A DNA stretch of 64,000 nt from Clostridium sp. Marseille-Q2269 (GTDB taxonomy: Bacteria > Bacillota > Clostridia > Clostridiales > Clostridiaceae): contig NZ_CALSFS010000020.1 of NCBI RefSeq assembly GCF_943736985.1, forward strand, positions 1 to 64,000, read 5' to 3'. The translations under genes were made by a program, and so were the position numbers. Under the pieces are notes generated by a model that did no database searches, had not been told where the DNA came from, and saw only the letters and a program-made list of their open reading frames with translations. Below are positions 17,862 to 27,196 of the stretch, piece by piece. How positions within the stretch are numbered: position 1 is the first letter of the stretch; each line of letters begins with the position of its first letter.

Positions 17862-18815
17862 ATGAAATTAGGATTTTTAATACCACATCATCCAAATGAA
17901 AAAAGAGTTGGTTTATTACCACAACATGTTAAAAATTTCAGAAATGAAATAGTAGTAGAAACAGGTTTTGGTGAAACTCTAGGAATTTCGGATGAGGAGT
18001 ATGTAAATGCAGGTTGTAGCATAAGTTCTAGAGAAGATATATTTAGAACTTGTGAAGGTGTATTTTTACTAAAAGTTTTAAAACCTGAGGACTACCAATA
18101 TATAAGAGAAGGACAAATTATAGTTGGTTGGACTCATCCAGAAGGATCAGGAAAGACATTTATGGAAGAACAAGGCATACCTAAGAATCTAATTGTAGTA
18201 GATTTAGATAACATCCATCCTTCAATCTATTATAAGAACTATGTAATACCAATGGATTGGATTCCATCTAATTTTGTAAGAAAAAACAGCTATATAGCAG
18301 GATATGCATCCACTATGCATGCAATTATGAACTATGGAAGCATACCAACTTCAGAAACTAAGGTTGCTATATTAGGATCAGGGAATGTATCTCAAGGGGC
18401 TTTTTCTGCAATATCTAAATTTAACCCAGACATAAGAATGTTTTATAGAAAAACAATGAATCAGTTAAAAGATGATTTAAGTGAGTTTGATATAATAATA
18501 AATGGTATAGAAATGGATAATCCACATACTCATATATTAACTTTAGAAGATCAAGGTAAATTAAAGAAAAATTGCCTAATAGTAGATGCAGCAGCTAATC
18601 TTGGGAAAGCTATAGAAGGTGCAAGACATACAACAGCATCAGATCCTATATATAATAAGGATGGCAAGTACTACTATGCAGTTAATAATTCACCATCCAT
18701 ATTTTATAGACAATCTAGTAAAGCTATAAGTGAAGCTTTTAGCAAATATGTATATAGCAAAGAATTAGAATTCTATTTGGATGTTATTGCAGAAGTAGAA
18801 GAAATGATAGTATAA
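17862..18815 (+). CDS. ceo: N5-(1-carboxyethyl)ornithine synthase-like dehydrogenase
   Basis: 317 residues of the alanine dehydrogenase/transhydrogenase superfamily. Segments such as LREGQ-type IREGQIIVGWTHPEGSG, LIVVDLD and KVAILGSGNVSQGAFSAISK (a Rossmann GxGxxxxG) match, as I recall it, the lactococcal N5-(carboxyethyl)ornithine synthase over the full length. That enzyme reductively condenses pyruvate with the side-chain amine of ornithine or lysine using NADPH. An AAAGGAGG site precedes the ATG. It is divergent from the GntR/RCK_C regulator, with palindromes in its leader. An ordinary alanine dehydrogenase or saccharopine-type enzyme is the alternative. Confidence 0.8.
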   Translation: MKLGFLIPHHPNEKRVGLLPQHVKNFRNEIVVETGFGETLGISDEEYVNAGCSISSREDIFRTCEGVFLLKVLKPEDYQYIREGQIIVGWTHPEGSGKTFMEEQGIPKNLIVVDLDNIHPSIYYKNYVIPMDWIPSNFVRKNSYIAGYASTMHAIMNYGSIPTSETKVAILGSGNVSQGAFSAISKFNPDIRMFYRKTMNQLKDDLSEFDIIINGIEMDNPHTHILTLEDQGKLKKNCLIVDAAANLGKAIEGARHTTASDPIYNKDGKYYYAVNNSPSIFYRQSSKAISEAFSKYVYSKELEFYLDVIAEVEEMIV

Positions 18816-18951
18816 AAATTTATTTTGGAAAATAGACTAAAAGACCTTATAAATTATATGAATGGTAGTATTTATGTAATATAAATACTATACACTATAA
18901 AAATAAAAAGGTAGGTAATATTTATCAGTTATTTACGGAGAATTGAAATAT

Positions 18952-18993
18952 AAAAGACCACTTGTATGTTATAAGACATCAAGAGGTCTTTTT
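18952..18993. terminator. Terminator between convergent ceo and fbp
   Basis: AAAAGACC/GGTCTTTT (18952-18959 with 18985-18992) with inner CTTG/CAAG and ATGT/ACAT pairs, followed by T on the plus strand and A-rich DNA on the other side. Confidence 0.75.
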
Positions 18994-19026
18994 GTTTCTA
19001 TTTTATAAATTGGAGTTTAACGTTCA

Positions 19027-21033
19027 TTAACATATGGTATGAGTTTCATTTTCTTCTTTTATAAGACCTTTTCTATAAGCCACCAAAAGCATTTCTAAAT
19101 CACAGATTTGTTTTTTTATTTCCTTACCAATATCTGTATCTAATACTCTTTTTCTTGATGATACATGCTCTAATATTATAGTAGATGAAAGTATATCATT
19201 CCCTTCCACTATAGCCTTATGTATAGAGCTAAAAGGCTCATGAGAGGTCAATAGCAATCCATAGGAGTTATATATTAATGTGTATCCTGCAATGCCTGTC
19301 TGTGGCTGATAAGCTTTACAGAAGCCGCCATCTATAACTAATAGTTTACCATTAGCTTTTATAGGGTTTTCGCCTTCCTTAGTTTTTACGGGAATGTGTC
19401 CATTTATTATATGAGAATTATCAATATCTAAATCAAATTCCTTAAATATCATTGTACACATTTTTTCATCATTTCTATATTTATAATAAGGATTTTTTTC
19501 TTCTTTATGTGTACTTTTATCATCTAAAAAATATCTTTCGAAAGTCGTCATCTTTGCTTTACCAAACAAAGGAGAATTAGGACCACACCATAAATACCAC
19601 ATCATATCCATACCATATAATTTTGATTCAGGATCTTTTTTAAAAAAGTAAGCTTCTCTTGCTAAGTGATCCAGTTTATCTAAAAGTGATTTTCCTTTTA
19701 AAGTTTCACCACATATATTTACTTCTTTTAAGGAACCATCATGATTTAAAGGTATACATCCATGATATAACAAATTAGAATTACAGTTTAGATACATACT
19801 TCCATTGCTATACAAGAACTTTATATGTCTTTGAAATTTTTCACTAATAACAAAAGAGTTTGAAAGTTTTTCTACTAAATCTTTTTCTCTTTCATTTAGT
19901 TCATAAGGGTTTTCTATATCTACTGTAGGGAAATTATTGTTGTTTAATTTATAGACATTGCCATTTAATTTAATGGTACCTGTTTTTAGGTCTATTTTGT
20001 GTAAAAGTAATCTTTCTTCCATTTTAAATTCAGGTCTTCTTTTAATTATTTGCCCCTCTAATTTAAATTGTATTATAGATATAGCCTTGTGCATTTTTGA
20101 TAAAAGTTTTATATCTGTTTCATTTAAATTTTTATCTATAGTCCTAGGCTTAAAATTATTACAATTATCTTCTTTATAAAAATCCATAGCAAAAGTAGCT
20201 AATGGCATTAAATTTATACCATAACCATCTTCTAATGTGGATAGGTTTGCATAACGAAGGGATATTCTTATTACATTAGCAATACAAGCTTCACAGCCAG
20301 CAGCAGCACCCATCCATACAATATCATGATTACCCCATTGAATATCTATAGAATGATGTTTAGTTAGGGCATCAATTATAATTTCAGCTCCAGGTCCTCT
20401 ATCGTATATATCACCTATTATGTGAAGTCTGTCTACTACTAATCTTTGAATAACCTTTGATATGGCTATTATAAATTCGCAAGATCTATCAATATCTATA
20501 ATAGTTTCAATTATACCGTTGTAATATTCTTGCTTATCTACTCTATCCCCTTGCTCATTTAATAATTCTTCAATAATGTATGCAAAATCAGAAGGGAGAG
20601 CTTTTCTAACTTTAGATCTAGTATATTTAGATGAAACTATTTGACATAATCGTATTAATCTATATAAAGTTATCTTATACCAATCATTTAAATTTTTTTC
20701 TGATTTTTTTATTAAATCTAATTTTTGCTCAGGGTAGTATATAAGTGTAGCTAAATTTTTTTTATCACTTTCTCTTAGAGAAGTACCAAAAATATCATCT
20801 ATTTTTCTTTTAATAACTCCTGAAGCATTTTTTAACATATGAGTAAAAGATTCATATTCTCCATGAACATCGCTTATAAAATGCTCTGTGCCTTTAGGTA
20901 AATTAGAGATAGCTTGAAGATTTATAATTTCAGAACTAGCACTTGAAATGCTAGGATACTGTTTGGACAACAATTTTAAATATCTCAAATTATTTTTTAT
21001 TATATGTAGGTTATTCTCATCATATAAAGTCAT
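19027..21033 (-). CDS. fbp: Fructose-1,6-bisphosphatase, class III (Firmicute type)
   Basis: 668 residues, the normal length of this family. It has the calcineurin-like metallophosphatase motifs SDVHGE (54-59), GDIYDRGPG (207-215) and GNHD (234-237). It hydrolyses fructose-1,6-bisphosphate to fructose-6-phosphate in gluconeogenesis and uses divalent metal (Mn2+). AAGGAGA precedes the ATG. It is monocistronic, convergent with ceo. Confidence 0.96.
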   Translation of the reverse strand: MTLYDENNLHIIKNNLRYLKLLSKQYPSISSASSEIINLQAISNLPKGTEHFISDVHGEYESFTHMLKNASGVIKRKIDDIFGTSLRESDKKNLATLIYYPEQKLDLIKKSEKNLNDWYKITLYRLIRLCQIVSSKYTRSKVRKALPSDFAYIIEELLNEQGDRVDKQEYYNGIIETIIDIDRSCEFIIAISKVIQRLVVDRLHIIGDIYDRGPGAEIIIDALTKHHSIDIQWGNHDIVWMGAAAGCEACIANVIRISLRYANLSTLEDGYGINLMPLATFAMDFYKEDNCNNFKPRTIDKNLNETDIKLLSKMHKAISIIQFKLEGQIIKRRPEFKMEERLLLHKIDLKTGTIKLNGNVYKLNNNNFPTVDIENPYELNEREKDLVEKLSNSFVISEKFQRHIKFLYSNGSMYLNCNSNLLYHGCIPLNHDGSLKEVNICGETLKGKSLLDKLDHLAREAYFFKKDPESKLYGMDMMWYLWCGPNSPLFGKAKMTTFERYFLDDKSTHKEEKNPYYKYRNDEKMCTMIFKEFDLDIDNSHIINGHIPVKTKEGENPIKANGKLLVIDGGFCKAYQPQTGIAGYTLIYNSYGLLLTSHEPFSSIHKAIVEGNDILSSTIILEHVSSRKRVLDTDIGKEIKKQICDLEMLLVAYRKGLIKEENETHTIC

Positions 21034-21318
21034 GATTTTTCTCCTTTTATATTAATATATAATCAAGTATCATATACTACTAATTATATAAATATGATAT
21101 ATATACAATAATGTGCATGCTAAATTGCTTAAAATATGTTAAATAGTATATACTTTATCATATAAGAAAACATATATTTATACAACCCATAAAAACATTC
21201 AATATAAAGCTAAAATATAGTTTAATAATAAAAATCTTTTCACTATAATAATTATATATAGTTTTTAGATAAAAATCATCAAATTTTAGTTAATAAATCA
21301 TATAAATAGGAGGTCCTT

Positions 21319-21681
21319 ATGAACAAATTAAGTAAATTTATAAAGTCTACTGGAGCTTTTTTAGGTGATAATATGGAAAATGTATGTGAAAATACGGGGA
21401 AAATTTTATATAAAAATTTAAAAAAGAGTGACCACACTAATATAGCTAAAGGAGCAAAGAACGGTGGAAAGTTATTGGGGAAGATAGGGTCTTTGGCAAC
21501 TAAATCTATTTTTAATGTGGCAGGAATGACTTTAGATGGTGGTGTAAAATTGAGTAAGTTTACTGGAAAAGTTATAAAACAAAAGGCTATAAAAGAAGAA
21601 GTTAGAGTATATGGTGAGTCAAAAGAATTTTATAGAGGTAAATTTGTAGAGGCAGAATATAAAATTGTGGATAAAAAGTAA
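21319..21681 (+). CDS. Hypothetical basic protein
   Basis: 120 residues, not recognised. It is rich in Lys, Gly, Asn and Ser, with an amphipathic centre (GAKNGGKLLGKIGSLATKS and GGVKLSKFTGKVIKQK) and no clear signal peptide or membrane helix. AGGAGGT precedes the ATG by 7 nt, so it is likely translated. It stands alone, with about 285 bp upstream and 158 bp downstream without genes. Confidence 0.7.
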   Translation: MNKLSKFIKSTGAFLGDNMENVCENTGKILYKNLKKSDHTNIAKGAKNGGKLLGKIGSLATKSIFNVAGMTLDGGVKLSKFTGKVIKQKAIKEEVRVYGESKEFYRGKFVEAEYKIVDKK

Positions 21682-21839
21682 ATTTAGATATTTTAAAAGT
21701 AATATAATAGTTATTTGTATATTTTTAGTATTGTAATATTTGGTTAATTAGTTTATATTTTTTTATATATCTATATTTATTTTAAATCATTGGTATATTA
21801 AAAAATAGCAATATTGATAATATTAAAAGGGGGATATTA

Positions 21840-22253
21840 ATGTTTAAATGGAAGGACAGTTATAGCTGTAACATAAGACAAATTGATGAACAACACAAGA
21901 AGTTATTTGAGCTTGCAAATAAAATTTATAGTATAGTGTTACTTGATGACAAATATGATCATTTTGATGAAATTGTAGGCACTATAAGAACATTAAAAGA
22001 ATACACAGTATTTCATTTTTCTTATGAGGAAGAGGTAATGAGAAAATATGAGTATGGGGATGTGGACAATCATAAAATAGAGCATGAAGCATTTATAAAA
22101 AAAATAAGTTCTATAAATGAAGAAAAAATAGATGAGAAACAAAAAAGTTTCTTAATGGATTTATTAGAATTTGTTGTGAATTGGATAGAGAATCATATAT
22201 TAAAATCAGATTTAAAATATAAGGACTATTTAAATGGTTTAGGAGTATATTAA
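21840..22253 (+). CDS. Bacteriohemerythrin
   Basis: 137 residues, a single-domain hemerythrin. The full diiron ligand set is visible: H19, H59, E63 (HFSYE), H78, H82 (HKIEH), H119 and D124. Such proteins bind O2 reversibly and, in anaerobes, are thought to buffer or deliver oxygen or protect iron enzymes. The start follows a GGGGGAT site. It is monocistronic, with a terminator at 22317. Confidence 0.95.
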   Translation: MFKWKDSYSCNIRQIDEQHKKLFELANKIYSIVLLDDKYDHFDEIVGTIRTLKEYTVFHFSYEEEVMRKYEYGDVDNHKIEHEAFIKKISSINEEKIDEKQKSFLMDLLEFVVNWIENHILKSDLKYKDYLNGLGVY

Positions 22254-22316
22254 TATATCCTATGGGGAAATCATTGAATGTTATAAATATATTTTTATAT
22301 TTGTAGAGTAATTAAG

Positions 22317-22351
22317 AAGCACTATCATGAATAAATTTTGATAGTGCTTTT
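22317..22351. terminator. Terminator after bacteriohemerythrin
   Basis: An 11-bp stem AAGCACTATCA/TGATAGTGCTT (22317-22327 with 22339-22349), then TTTT. Confidence 0.85.
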
Positions 22352-22378
22352 ATTATGGACGAAGGTTTGATTTGATAG

Positions 22379-23080
22379 TTATTTTCTTCTTTTTTTATTT
22401 TTTTTCTTATCATAATAGTAATTATTGTTATTTCTTGTGTGGAAAAATAATAAATATATGCATAGAGCTATAAAGAATTTGTCAAATTCACTATTGCTTA
22501 TATTATTAGTTTTATGAGAATTGGTAGGTTCGATTTTTTTATAGGTCTTTAGAGAGTCAACACCAATATATTCTGCAAAGCTTTCAACTTTTATATGATC
22601 TATTATGTTATTTCCCATATCTATATCTAAATTGGAAAGTTCAGCATAACCTTTTTCATCAGACCAATTTTTTTTACCTTCCATAACCTTTAACACATTG
22701 TTATTTGAATCAAAAGCTGTTATTTTAACTGGAAAAAATGAAAGGTATTTTAAAGAAAAAGAGCAAACTGGATTTTCAAAATTAATATATCTGTAATTAT
22801 CAGGAAAGTTTTTTTCTTTAACCCACGTTGCTATGCTATGTTGAGAAAAAGAATTGTCTAAATTTTTATGTTCTTTTAAAGTAATCCAGCCAGGAAATTC
22901 TATTTTACCTAAATTAGTTTTAATATCTAAAATAGTGTTAAAATCTTCTCCACCTTTAAAATCTATAATACATCCTTCTAAATTATTTTTTTCCATGTCT
23001 TTTGTATAAGATAGAATTTTTTTAGAGATTATTATATTTATTAAGCTATGGTTTAAAAAAATTTTTTTATATTTATCCAT
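22379..23080 (-). CDS. Hypothetical protein with C-terminal membrane segment
   Basis: 233 residues, not recognised. The first 190 residues look like a soluble beta-rich domain. A hydrophobic stretch near 205-216 (FFIALCIYLLFFH) is followed by a very basic, Asn/Tyr-rich tail ending KKKNKKRRK. There is no N-terminal signal peptide, so it may be anchored by its C-terminus with the tail inside. GGGGGA precedes the ATG. Confidence 0.65.
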   Translation of the reverse strand: MDKYKKIFLNHSLINIIISKKILSYTKDMEKNNLEGCIIDFKGGEDFNTILDIKTNLGKIEFPGWITLKEHKNLDNSFSQHSIATWVKEKNFPDNYRYINFENPVCSFSLKYLSFFPVKITAFDSNNNVLKVMEGKKNWSDEKGYAELSNLDIDMGNNIIDHIKVESFAEYIGVDSLKTYKKIEPTNSHKTNNISNSEFDKFFIALCIYLLFFHTRNNNNYYYDKKKNKKRRK

Positions 23081-23282
23081 TATATTCCCCCAAGAATATT
23101 ACTATATATAGTCTATGAAATAAGATAAAATTTTGTGAATAGGTTAATATTAAATTGTATGATTATATAATTATAATTAATATAGAAATATAAAAAGCTA
23201 TCAATTTGTGTAGAAGTAATAGAAAATAAAATTATTTATTTACATGTGAAATAAAATAATAAAATGTACTTAAAATAAAATA

Positions 23283-23327
23283 CACCTCCCTGTGCTTATT
23301 TTAGAGGAAAATAAACACAGGGAGGTG
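23283..23327 (-). terminator. Strong hairpin terminator of the 31-residue peptide gene
   Basis: A 12-bp stem CACCTCCCTGTG/CACAGGGAGGTG (23283-23294 with 23316-23327), extended inside by TTATTTT/AAAATAA. On the minus strand it is followed by TATTTTATTTT. Confidence 0.8.
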
Positions 23328-23395
23328 GTGATTTCAAATAATGTTTTTATCTAAGTCCAGCGCTGGAACTTTGCCAGATCATTATTCGTATTTAA

Positions 23396-23491
23396 TTACC
23401 AACAACAATGATTACGGCGTTGACAATTACAGATTATTGCAAATATTATAATCAAAGCTATTAACCAGCATATCCAAGCACAACCCCACAT
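23396..23491 (-). CDS. 31-residue Trp/Cys-rich single-membrane-helix peptide
   Basis: The sequence reads MWGCAWICWLIALIIIF, then a continued helix, then CNCQRRNHCCW and a TAA stop. An AAAGGAGG site lies 7 nt before the ATG, and a strong terminator follows at 23283-23327, making a complete small transcription unit. One membrane helix has Trp/Cys at the N side and Cys/Arg/His at the C side. It recalls short YjcZ-type sporulation peptides only in size and layout; no homology is claimed. Confidence 0.65.
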   Translation of the reverse strand: MWGCAWICWLIALIIIFAIICNCQRRNHCCW

Positions 23492-23809
23492 AAAGATACC
23501 TCCTTTGTGTACAAATTAGCCTGTCAATATATAATATTCAATTAACAAAATTTTGTTTATGTTTAAAGTAATATTTTTATTTATATTAGAATATAATGAT
23601 AGTTTTATGGAAAGTTATTTTAAATCCAATAATTATATGGAGTATTTTTACAATATTAATGTGATTTATAGAAAGGTATTTTAAAACACTAATTTAACTA
23701 TCAGTAAGATTGGTTCAAAGTTTAACTTAGAAAAATATGACTTCTAAAGTTACTTTAACTAGCACAATGGATTGTAATACTATTAAAATATAAAAATAGG
23801 GTGGTGCAG
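23492..23809. other. Non-coding AT-rich stretch with a shared 35-bp motif
   Basis: 318 bp between the 31-residue peptide gene and the decayed gene. Around 23733-23766 (AAAATATGACTTCT...TTTAACTAGCACAA) it resembles 32204-32240. I see no gene or terminator here. Confidence 0.4.
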
Positions 23810-24475
23810 ATGAATAAAGTGAAGAAAATAAAATTTTTGAAATTAATAAAAAATAAGAGAAAACTTAATATTATAAATGGAATACTGTGAGTTCATGGAT
23901 GATAATGGTTTTATATGAATGAATAAAAAAAGAGAATAATAGTAATATTAAATGTAAGGTAGTAACATTTTTTATAAATAATAATATAATGTATAGAACA
24001 AGAAACTATAGAATGGACAACCTTAAAATTTACAGTTAAAGGTGATAAAAATATGAATATATTTGATTTACTCCCTATAAGTATATCTTATTTTGATATT
24101 GGTGATATTGAAAAAAATCAGTTAAAAGAAGAATATACAAGATTCATAACTAATATAAAGAGCATGAATTATGAAAATTTAGAATCGGAAAATTTTACAG
24201 CCAAAATTCCATTGGATGTATTTTCTATAGGTTTTAAAGTAGATGAGGATATAAGCACATTTTTAAAATATGAAAATTATATTCTGCAAAAAAAAGAAAT
24301 GGATCCTTACAATCCATTAAACAAAATCTGTGTAGACACAGGAAAAGAAAAACTAAATTTAATGTTAGAGTTAGTAAGTCTAAAACCCTATAAAGTAAAA
24401 ATAAGTGGAGACTCATATAAAAAATATGATAAAAAGTGGGAAGTGAAAAAATTCAATCAGGTTATTGTATTATAA
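23810..24475 (+). pseudogene. Decayed gene of unknown function (several frameshifts)
   Basis: A start with a GGGTGGTG site at 23810 gives only 26 residues before TGA. Protein-like reading then continues in other frames (YCEFMDDNGF; NNSNIKCKVVTFFINNN). The long 3' frame is open from 23990 (IEQETIEWTTLKFTVKGDKN) through the nominal ATG at 24053 to 24475, although no start codon or ribosome site fits there. The 3' part (140 codons, e.g. IPLDVFSIGFKVDED) is not recognised. The whole looks like one gene disrupted by at least two or three indels. Confidence 0.55.
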
Positions 24476-24608
24476 GATTAAGCAAATTCCCATATTATTG
24501 ATTAATAGCCTAAAGGTTTGGATGGAGGTTCTTTATAACAAAGATATAACTCCATCTGAATCTTAATAAGATATTTATTGATATTTCCCTCCCACATTTC
24601 TTCCAATA

Positions 24609-24660
24609 AAAAGATTTCTTAGGAGCTTGTTATTTAAGGATGGGCTGCTTAGAAATCTTT
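24609..24660 (-). terminator. Terminator of the SOD-like gene
   Basis: AAAGATTTCT/AGAAATCTTT stem (24610-24619 with 24651-24660). On the minus strand it is followed by a T-rich tract. It lies 50 bp after the stop at 24711. Confidence 0.75.
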
Positions 24661-24710
24661 CTTTTCATATGATAATTAAAAAGAATTATTATAAATATTA
24701 AGAATGAAAT

Positions 24711-25361
24711 TTAGTAGAACATATTTCTATAATTCATAGTATTAGTCAAAAATATGTTACTATTTATGGCGTTTATTATAGTATAGTACATTCCTAATCT
24801 CTCATTTATCAAATTCCAGTTTACATTTTGAAGAAAAACATCCATATATTTAGTTTTATCTGTACCAAAATCCATAAAATAAGCATGTTCATATACGTCC
24901 ATTACAAGCAATGGATAAGATAGCCATAGTGCACCATTATCATGAGCATCGGACCCAAAGATATGAAGCTTTGTATCCATAGGATCAATACCTAATACAA
25001 CCCATCCCCTCATTGATTTTCCAGTTTCTTTAAATAGCTCTGTGAAATTTTCTACAGAATTAAAATCCTCTAGAATTTTATCTAATATAGCTCCATTCAT
25101 AGGTACATGGCCAGAAGTCATGTTTTCAAAGTATAGTTCGTGCAATTTAACGCCATCTAAAGCATAGCTTTCTCCTCGTTTTATGCATCTTAACCTACTA
25201 AAAGTAGCATTACTATTTTTAAAATCTTCAGCATCGTTAGGTATACTCCAAATTTCATTTATGTTATTTACATAACCTGTGTATAGTTTATAATGTTCAG
25301 TCAACTGTCTAGAAGTCATTCCAGTTACATTATTAAAATTATATTCTTTAGCAACAACCAT
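24711..25361 (-). CDS. Fe/Mn superoxide dismutase-family protein with altered first ligand
   Basis: 216 residues. The SOD fold signatures are clear: helix LTEHYKLYTGYVNN, KLHELYFENM with ligand H74, and DVYEHAYFMDF with ligands D155 and H159. Aligning the second-sphere Tyr (Y30, Tyr34 of E. coli MnSOD) puts Glu22, not His, at the first ligand position, with His23 next to it. The usual Gln/Asn segment is also unusual (GSDAHDNGALW). SOD activity or metal choice is therefore uncertain. A GGAGAT site precedes the ATG. Confidence 0.8.
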   Translation of the reverse strand: MVVAKEYNFNNVTGMTSRQLTEHYKLYTGYVNNINEIWSIPNDAEDFKNSNATFSRLRCIKRGESYALDGVKLHELYFENMTSGHVPMNGAILDKILEDFNSVENFTELFKETGKSMRGWVVLGIDPMDTKLHIFGSDAHDNGALWLSYPLLVMDVYEHAYFMDFGTDKTKYMDVFLQNVNWNLINERLGMYYTIINAINSNIFLTNTMNYRNMFY

Positions 25362-25553
25362 TTAAATATCTCCTAAAAACGTTTTATCAATATTATTATA
25401 TTTATATAAATCAATTTGGACACATAATATGATAAAAAATAAAGTCTTTATTAAGAAAATAATATAAAGATATTTTAAATATATAAATTTGTGGTAGAAT
25501 TATAGTGTATTTGTAATTACTTTACAATTATAACTTATTGGGGGGAGAATTAT

Positions 25554-26393
25554 ATGAGTGTCAAGATAACTACCTTAATAGAGAATTCTAAAAAGGATGG
25601 AAGCCAACTTATAGAAGAACATGGACTCTCTATGTACATAAATACTCCAAGATGTAATATAATATTTGATACTGGTTCTTCTGGAGATTTTATAAAGAAT
25701 GCTAATGAATTGAACATTGATTTAGAGGAAACTAATTATATGATACTAAGTCATGCTCACTATGATCATTGTGGAGGGGTAAAGACTTTTATAGAAAACA
25801 TAAAATGTTATCCAGAACTATATGTAAGTGATAATTTCTTTAGAAACAGTAATAAATTTAAAATAGGAAAAGAAAGAGAATATAAATATTTAGGCATAGA
25901 TTTTCATGAAACATATCTAATAGATAAGGGTATCCCGGTAAACTATGTTGAAGAAGACATCTTAGAAATAGAACCAGATATATTTATAGTTACAAATTTT
26001 AAGAATAATAATAATTTTGAAGAGTTTACAGCCAATATGGTAATAAAGAAGGGTGAAGGGTATATATTAGATGATTTTAATGAAGAAGTTGCACTAGTTA
26101 TAGATACATGTAGAGGATTAGTGGTTTTAGTAGGATGTAGTCATATTGGAATTATTAATATATTAAATAGTATAAGCGAAAGATTTAATAAGAAAATATA
26201 TGCTGTCCTAGGAGGAACTCATCTTGTTAAATGTGACGAGAATAGAATAAATAAGACTATAGAAGCTTTAAATAAATTAGATATTGATCTTATAGGTGTA
26301 TCACATTGCACAGGGGAGCTTGCTATAGAAAAATTAAAAGAATTAAAAGATAGGTTTTTTTTAAATAATACAGGGACTATATTAGAAATATAA
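25554..26393 (+). CDS. MBL-fold metallo-hydrolase
   Basis: 279 residues with the metallo-beta-lactamase motif HAHYDH (H67, H69, D71, H72), GCSHIGI in the middle and SHCTGE near the end. This is the layout of the 7,8-dihydropterin-6-methyl-ribofuranosylaminobenzene phosphate synthase-like group, common in archaea and clostridia. It binds two metal ions, and the substrate here is unknown. A GGGGGGA site precedes the ATG. A terminator follows directly. Confidence 0.85.
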   Translation: MSVKITTLIENSKKDGSQLIEEHGLSMYINTPRCNIIFDTGSSGDFIKNANELNIDLEETNYMILSHAHYDHCGGVKTFIENIKCYPELYVSDNFFRNSNKFKIGKEREYKYLGIDFHETYLIDKGIPVNYVEEDILEIEPDIFIVTNFKNNNNFEEFTANMVIKKGEGYILDDFNEEVALVIDTCRGLVVLVGCSHIGIINILNSISERFNKKIYAVLGGTHLVKCDENRINKTIEALNKLDIDLIGVSHCTGELAIEKLKELKDRFFLNNTGTILEI

Positions 26394-26440
26394 AGCTATA
26401 GGAGTAGATAAAGTTTTAATATTATCTATTCCTATAGCTT
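26393..26440. terminator. Bidirectional terminator
   Basis: A 19-bp stem with one G-T pair (26393-26411 with 26422-26440), containing AAGCTATAGGA. It starts in the stop codon of the MBL gene. Confidence 0.85.
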
Positions 26441-26490
26441 ATTTTTTATGTTTTTAATTTAAAAGCGTAAAATTTATATTTGAATTAGAA

Positions 26491-26790
26491 TTAAACTTCT
26501 TTATAATCTACATCAATTACATTTTCTTGAGAAATATCAGGAATATCACCTGTGGTAACATCCTCAAATTTTTCAAAATGTTTTTCACTTTGTTTATTAT
26601 TTTTAAAGCCTTTTTTATTTATTTTCCATGATTTTATATAGTTAACTAATTTATATACTCCAAATAATACTATGCCTGCTACTATAACTATAGGAAGTGC
26701 AGTGAAAATTAAAAAATTAGCTAAAATCACGATTAATACCAACAACAAAATTCCACTTATTTTCCAAGGACTATTGCTTGTGAATGGCAT
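26491..26790 (-). CDS. Small membrane protein of unknown function
   Basis: 99 residues. Two adjacent membrane helices (about 11-29 and 31-49: ISGILLLVLIVILANF and LPIVIVAGIVLFGVYKL) are followed by a basic stretch and an acidic C-terminal tail (EDVTTGDIPDISQENV). AAAGGAG precedes the ATG. Not recognised. The palindromic element A lies upstream of it. Confidence 0.7.
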   Translation of the reverse strand: MPFTSNSPWKISGILLLVLIVILANFLIFTALPIVIVAGIVLFGVYKLVNYIKSWKINKKGFKNNKQSEKHFEKFEDVTTGDIPDISQENVIDVDYKEV

Positions 26791-26940
26791 AAAAACATTA
26801 ACTCCTTTTATATAAATTTAATTTATAATTCATTATAGCATAATTGAAAAAACAAATAATGCTATTTATCTTAAAATTGTATTAACAAAGTATTAATATA
26901 AGAAAATCACCACTTAAAGTAAGATTACAACCATTAGGTA

Positions 26941-27155
26941 AAAAAAGGAATACTTTTAGGGAAAATAGATATCTAGAAAAATAATTAGAATACTTTATTT
27001 GTAAACTAAGATTTAAGCGTAAAGTAAACAGGACGTTTACTTAGGCCTAGTTGCCACAGGACGTGGCATTAGGCCGTTAGCTTAAATCTTAGGATACAAA
27101 TATTAGTATTCTTTATTTTTATAGCCATCTATTGACTAAAAGTATTCCTTGTTTT
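26941..27155. repeat. Palindromic intergenic element with structured core, copy A
   Basis: Outer arms AAGGAATACTTTTA/TAAAAGTATTCCTT, then AATAGAT/ATCTATT, then long arms ending CTAAGATTTAAGC/GCTTAAATCTTAG. The core holds hairpin AGTAAAC-AGGAC-GTTTACT (27023-27041), stem GGCCT/AGGCC (27044-27048 with 27071-27075) and hairpin TGCCAC-AGGAC-GTGGCA (27052-27068). The whole could fold as one long hairpin ending in a multi-way junction. It starts 42 bp after the stop of the lrp-like gene (minus strand). Confidence 0.85.
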
Positions 27156-27196
27156 AATTTTTATCCTTTAAAGTCTGTTATGTCGCAATTTACTTA

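Noticed and set aside
23341-23452. A plus-strand ORF of about 36 codons after the GGAGGTGGTG in the hairpin
   Set aside because: The site is 14 nt from the ATG and is the arm of a terminator; the opposite-strand 31-codon ORF has much better signals.
24520-24560. Hairpin GATGGAG-G-TT/AACTCCATC after the decayed gene
   Set aside because: No T-run follows; could be a degraded terminator but support is too weak.
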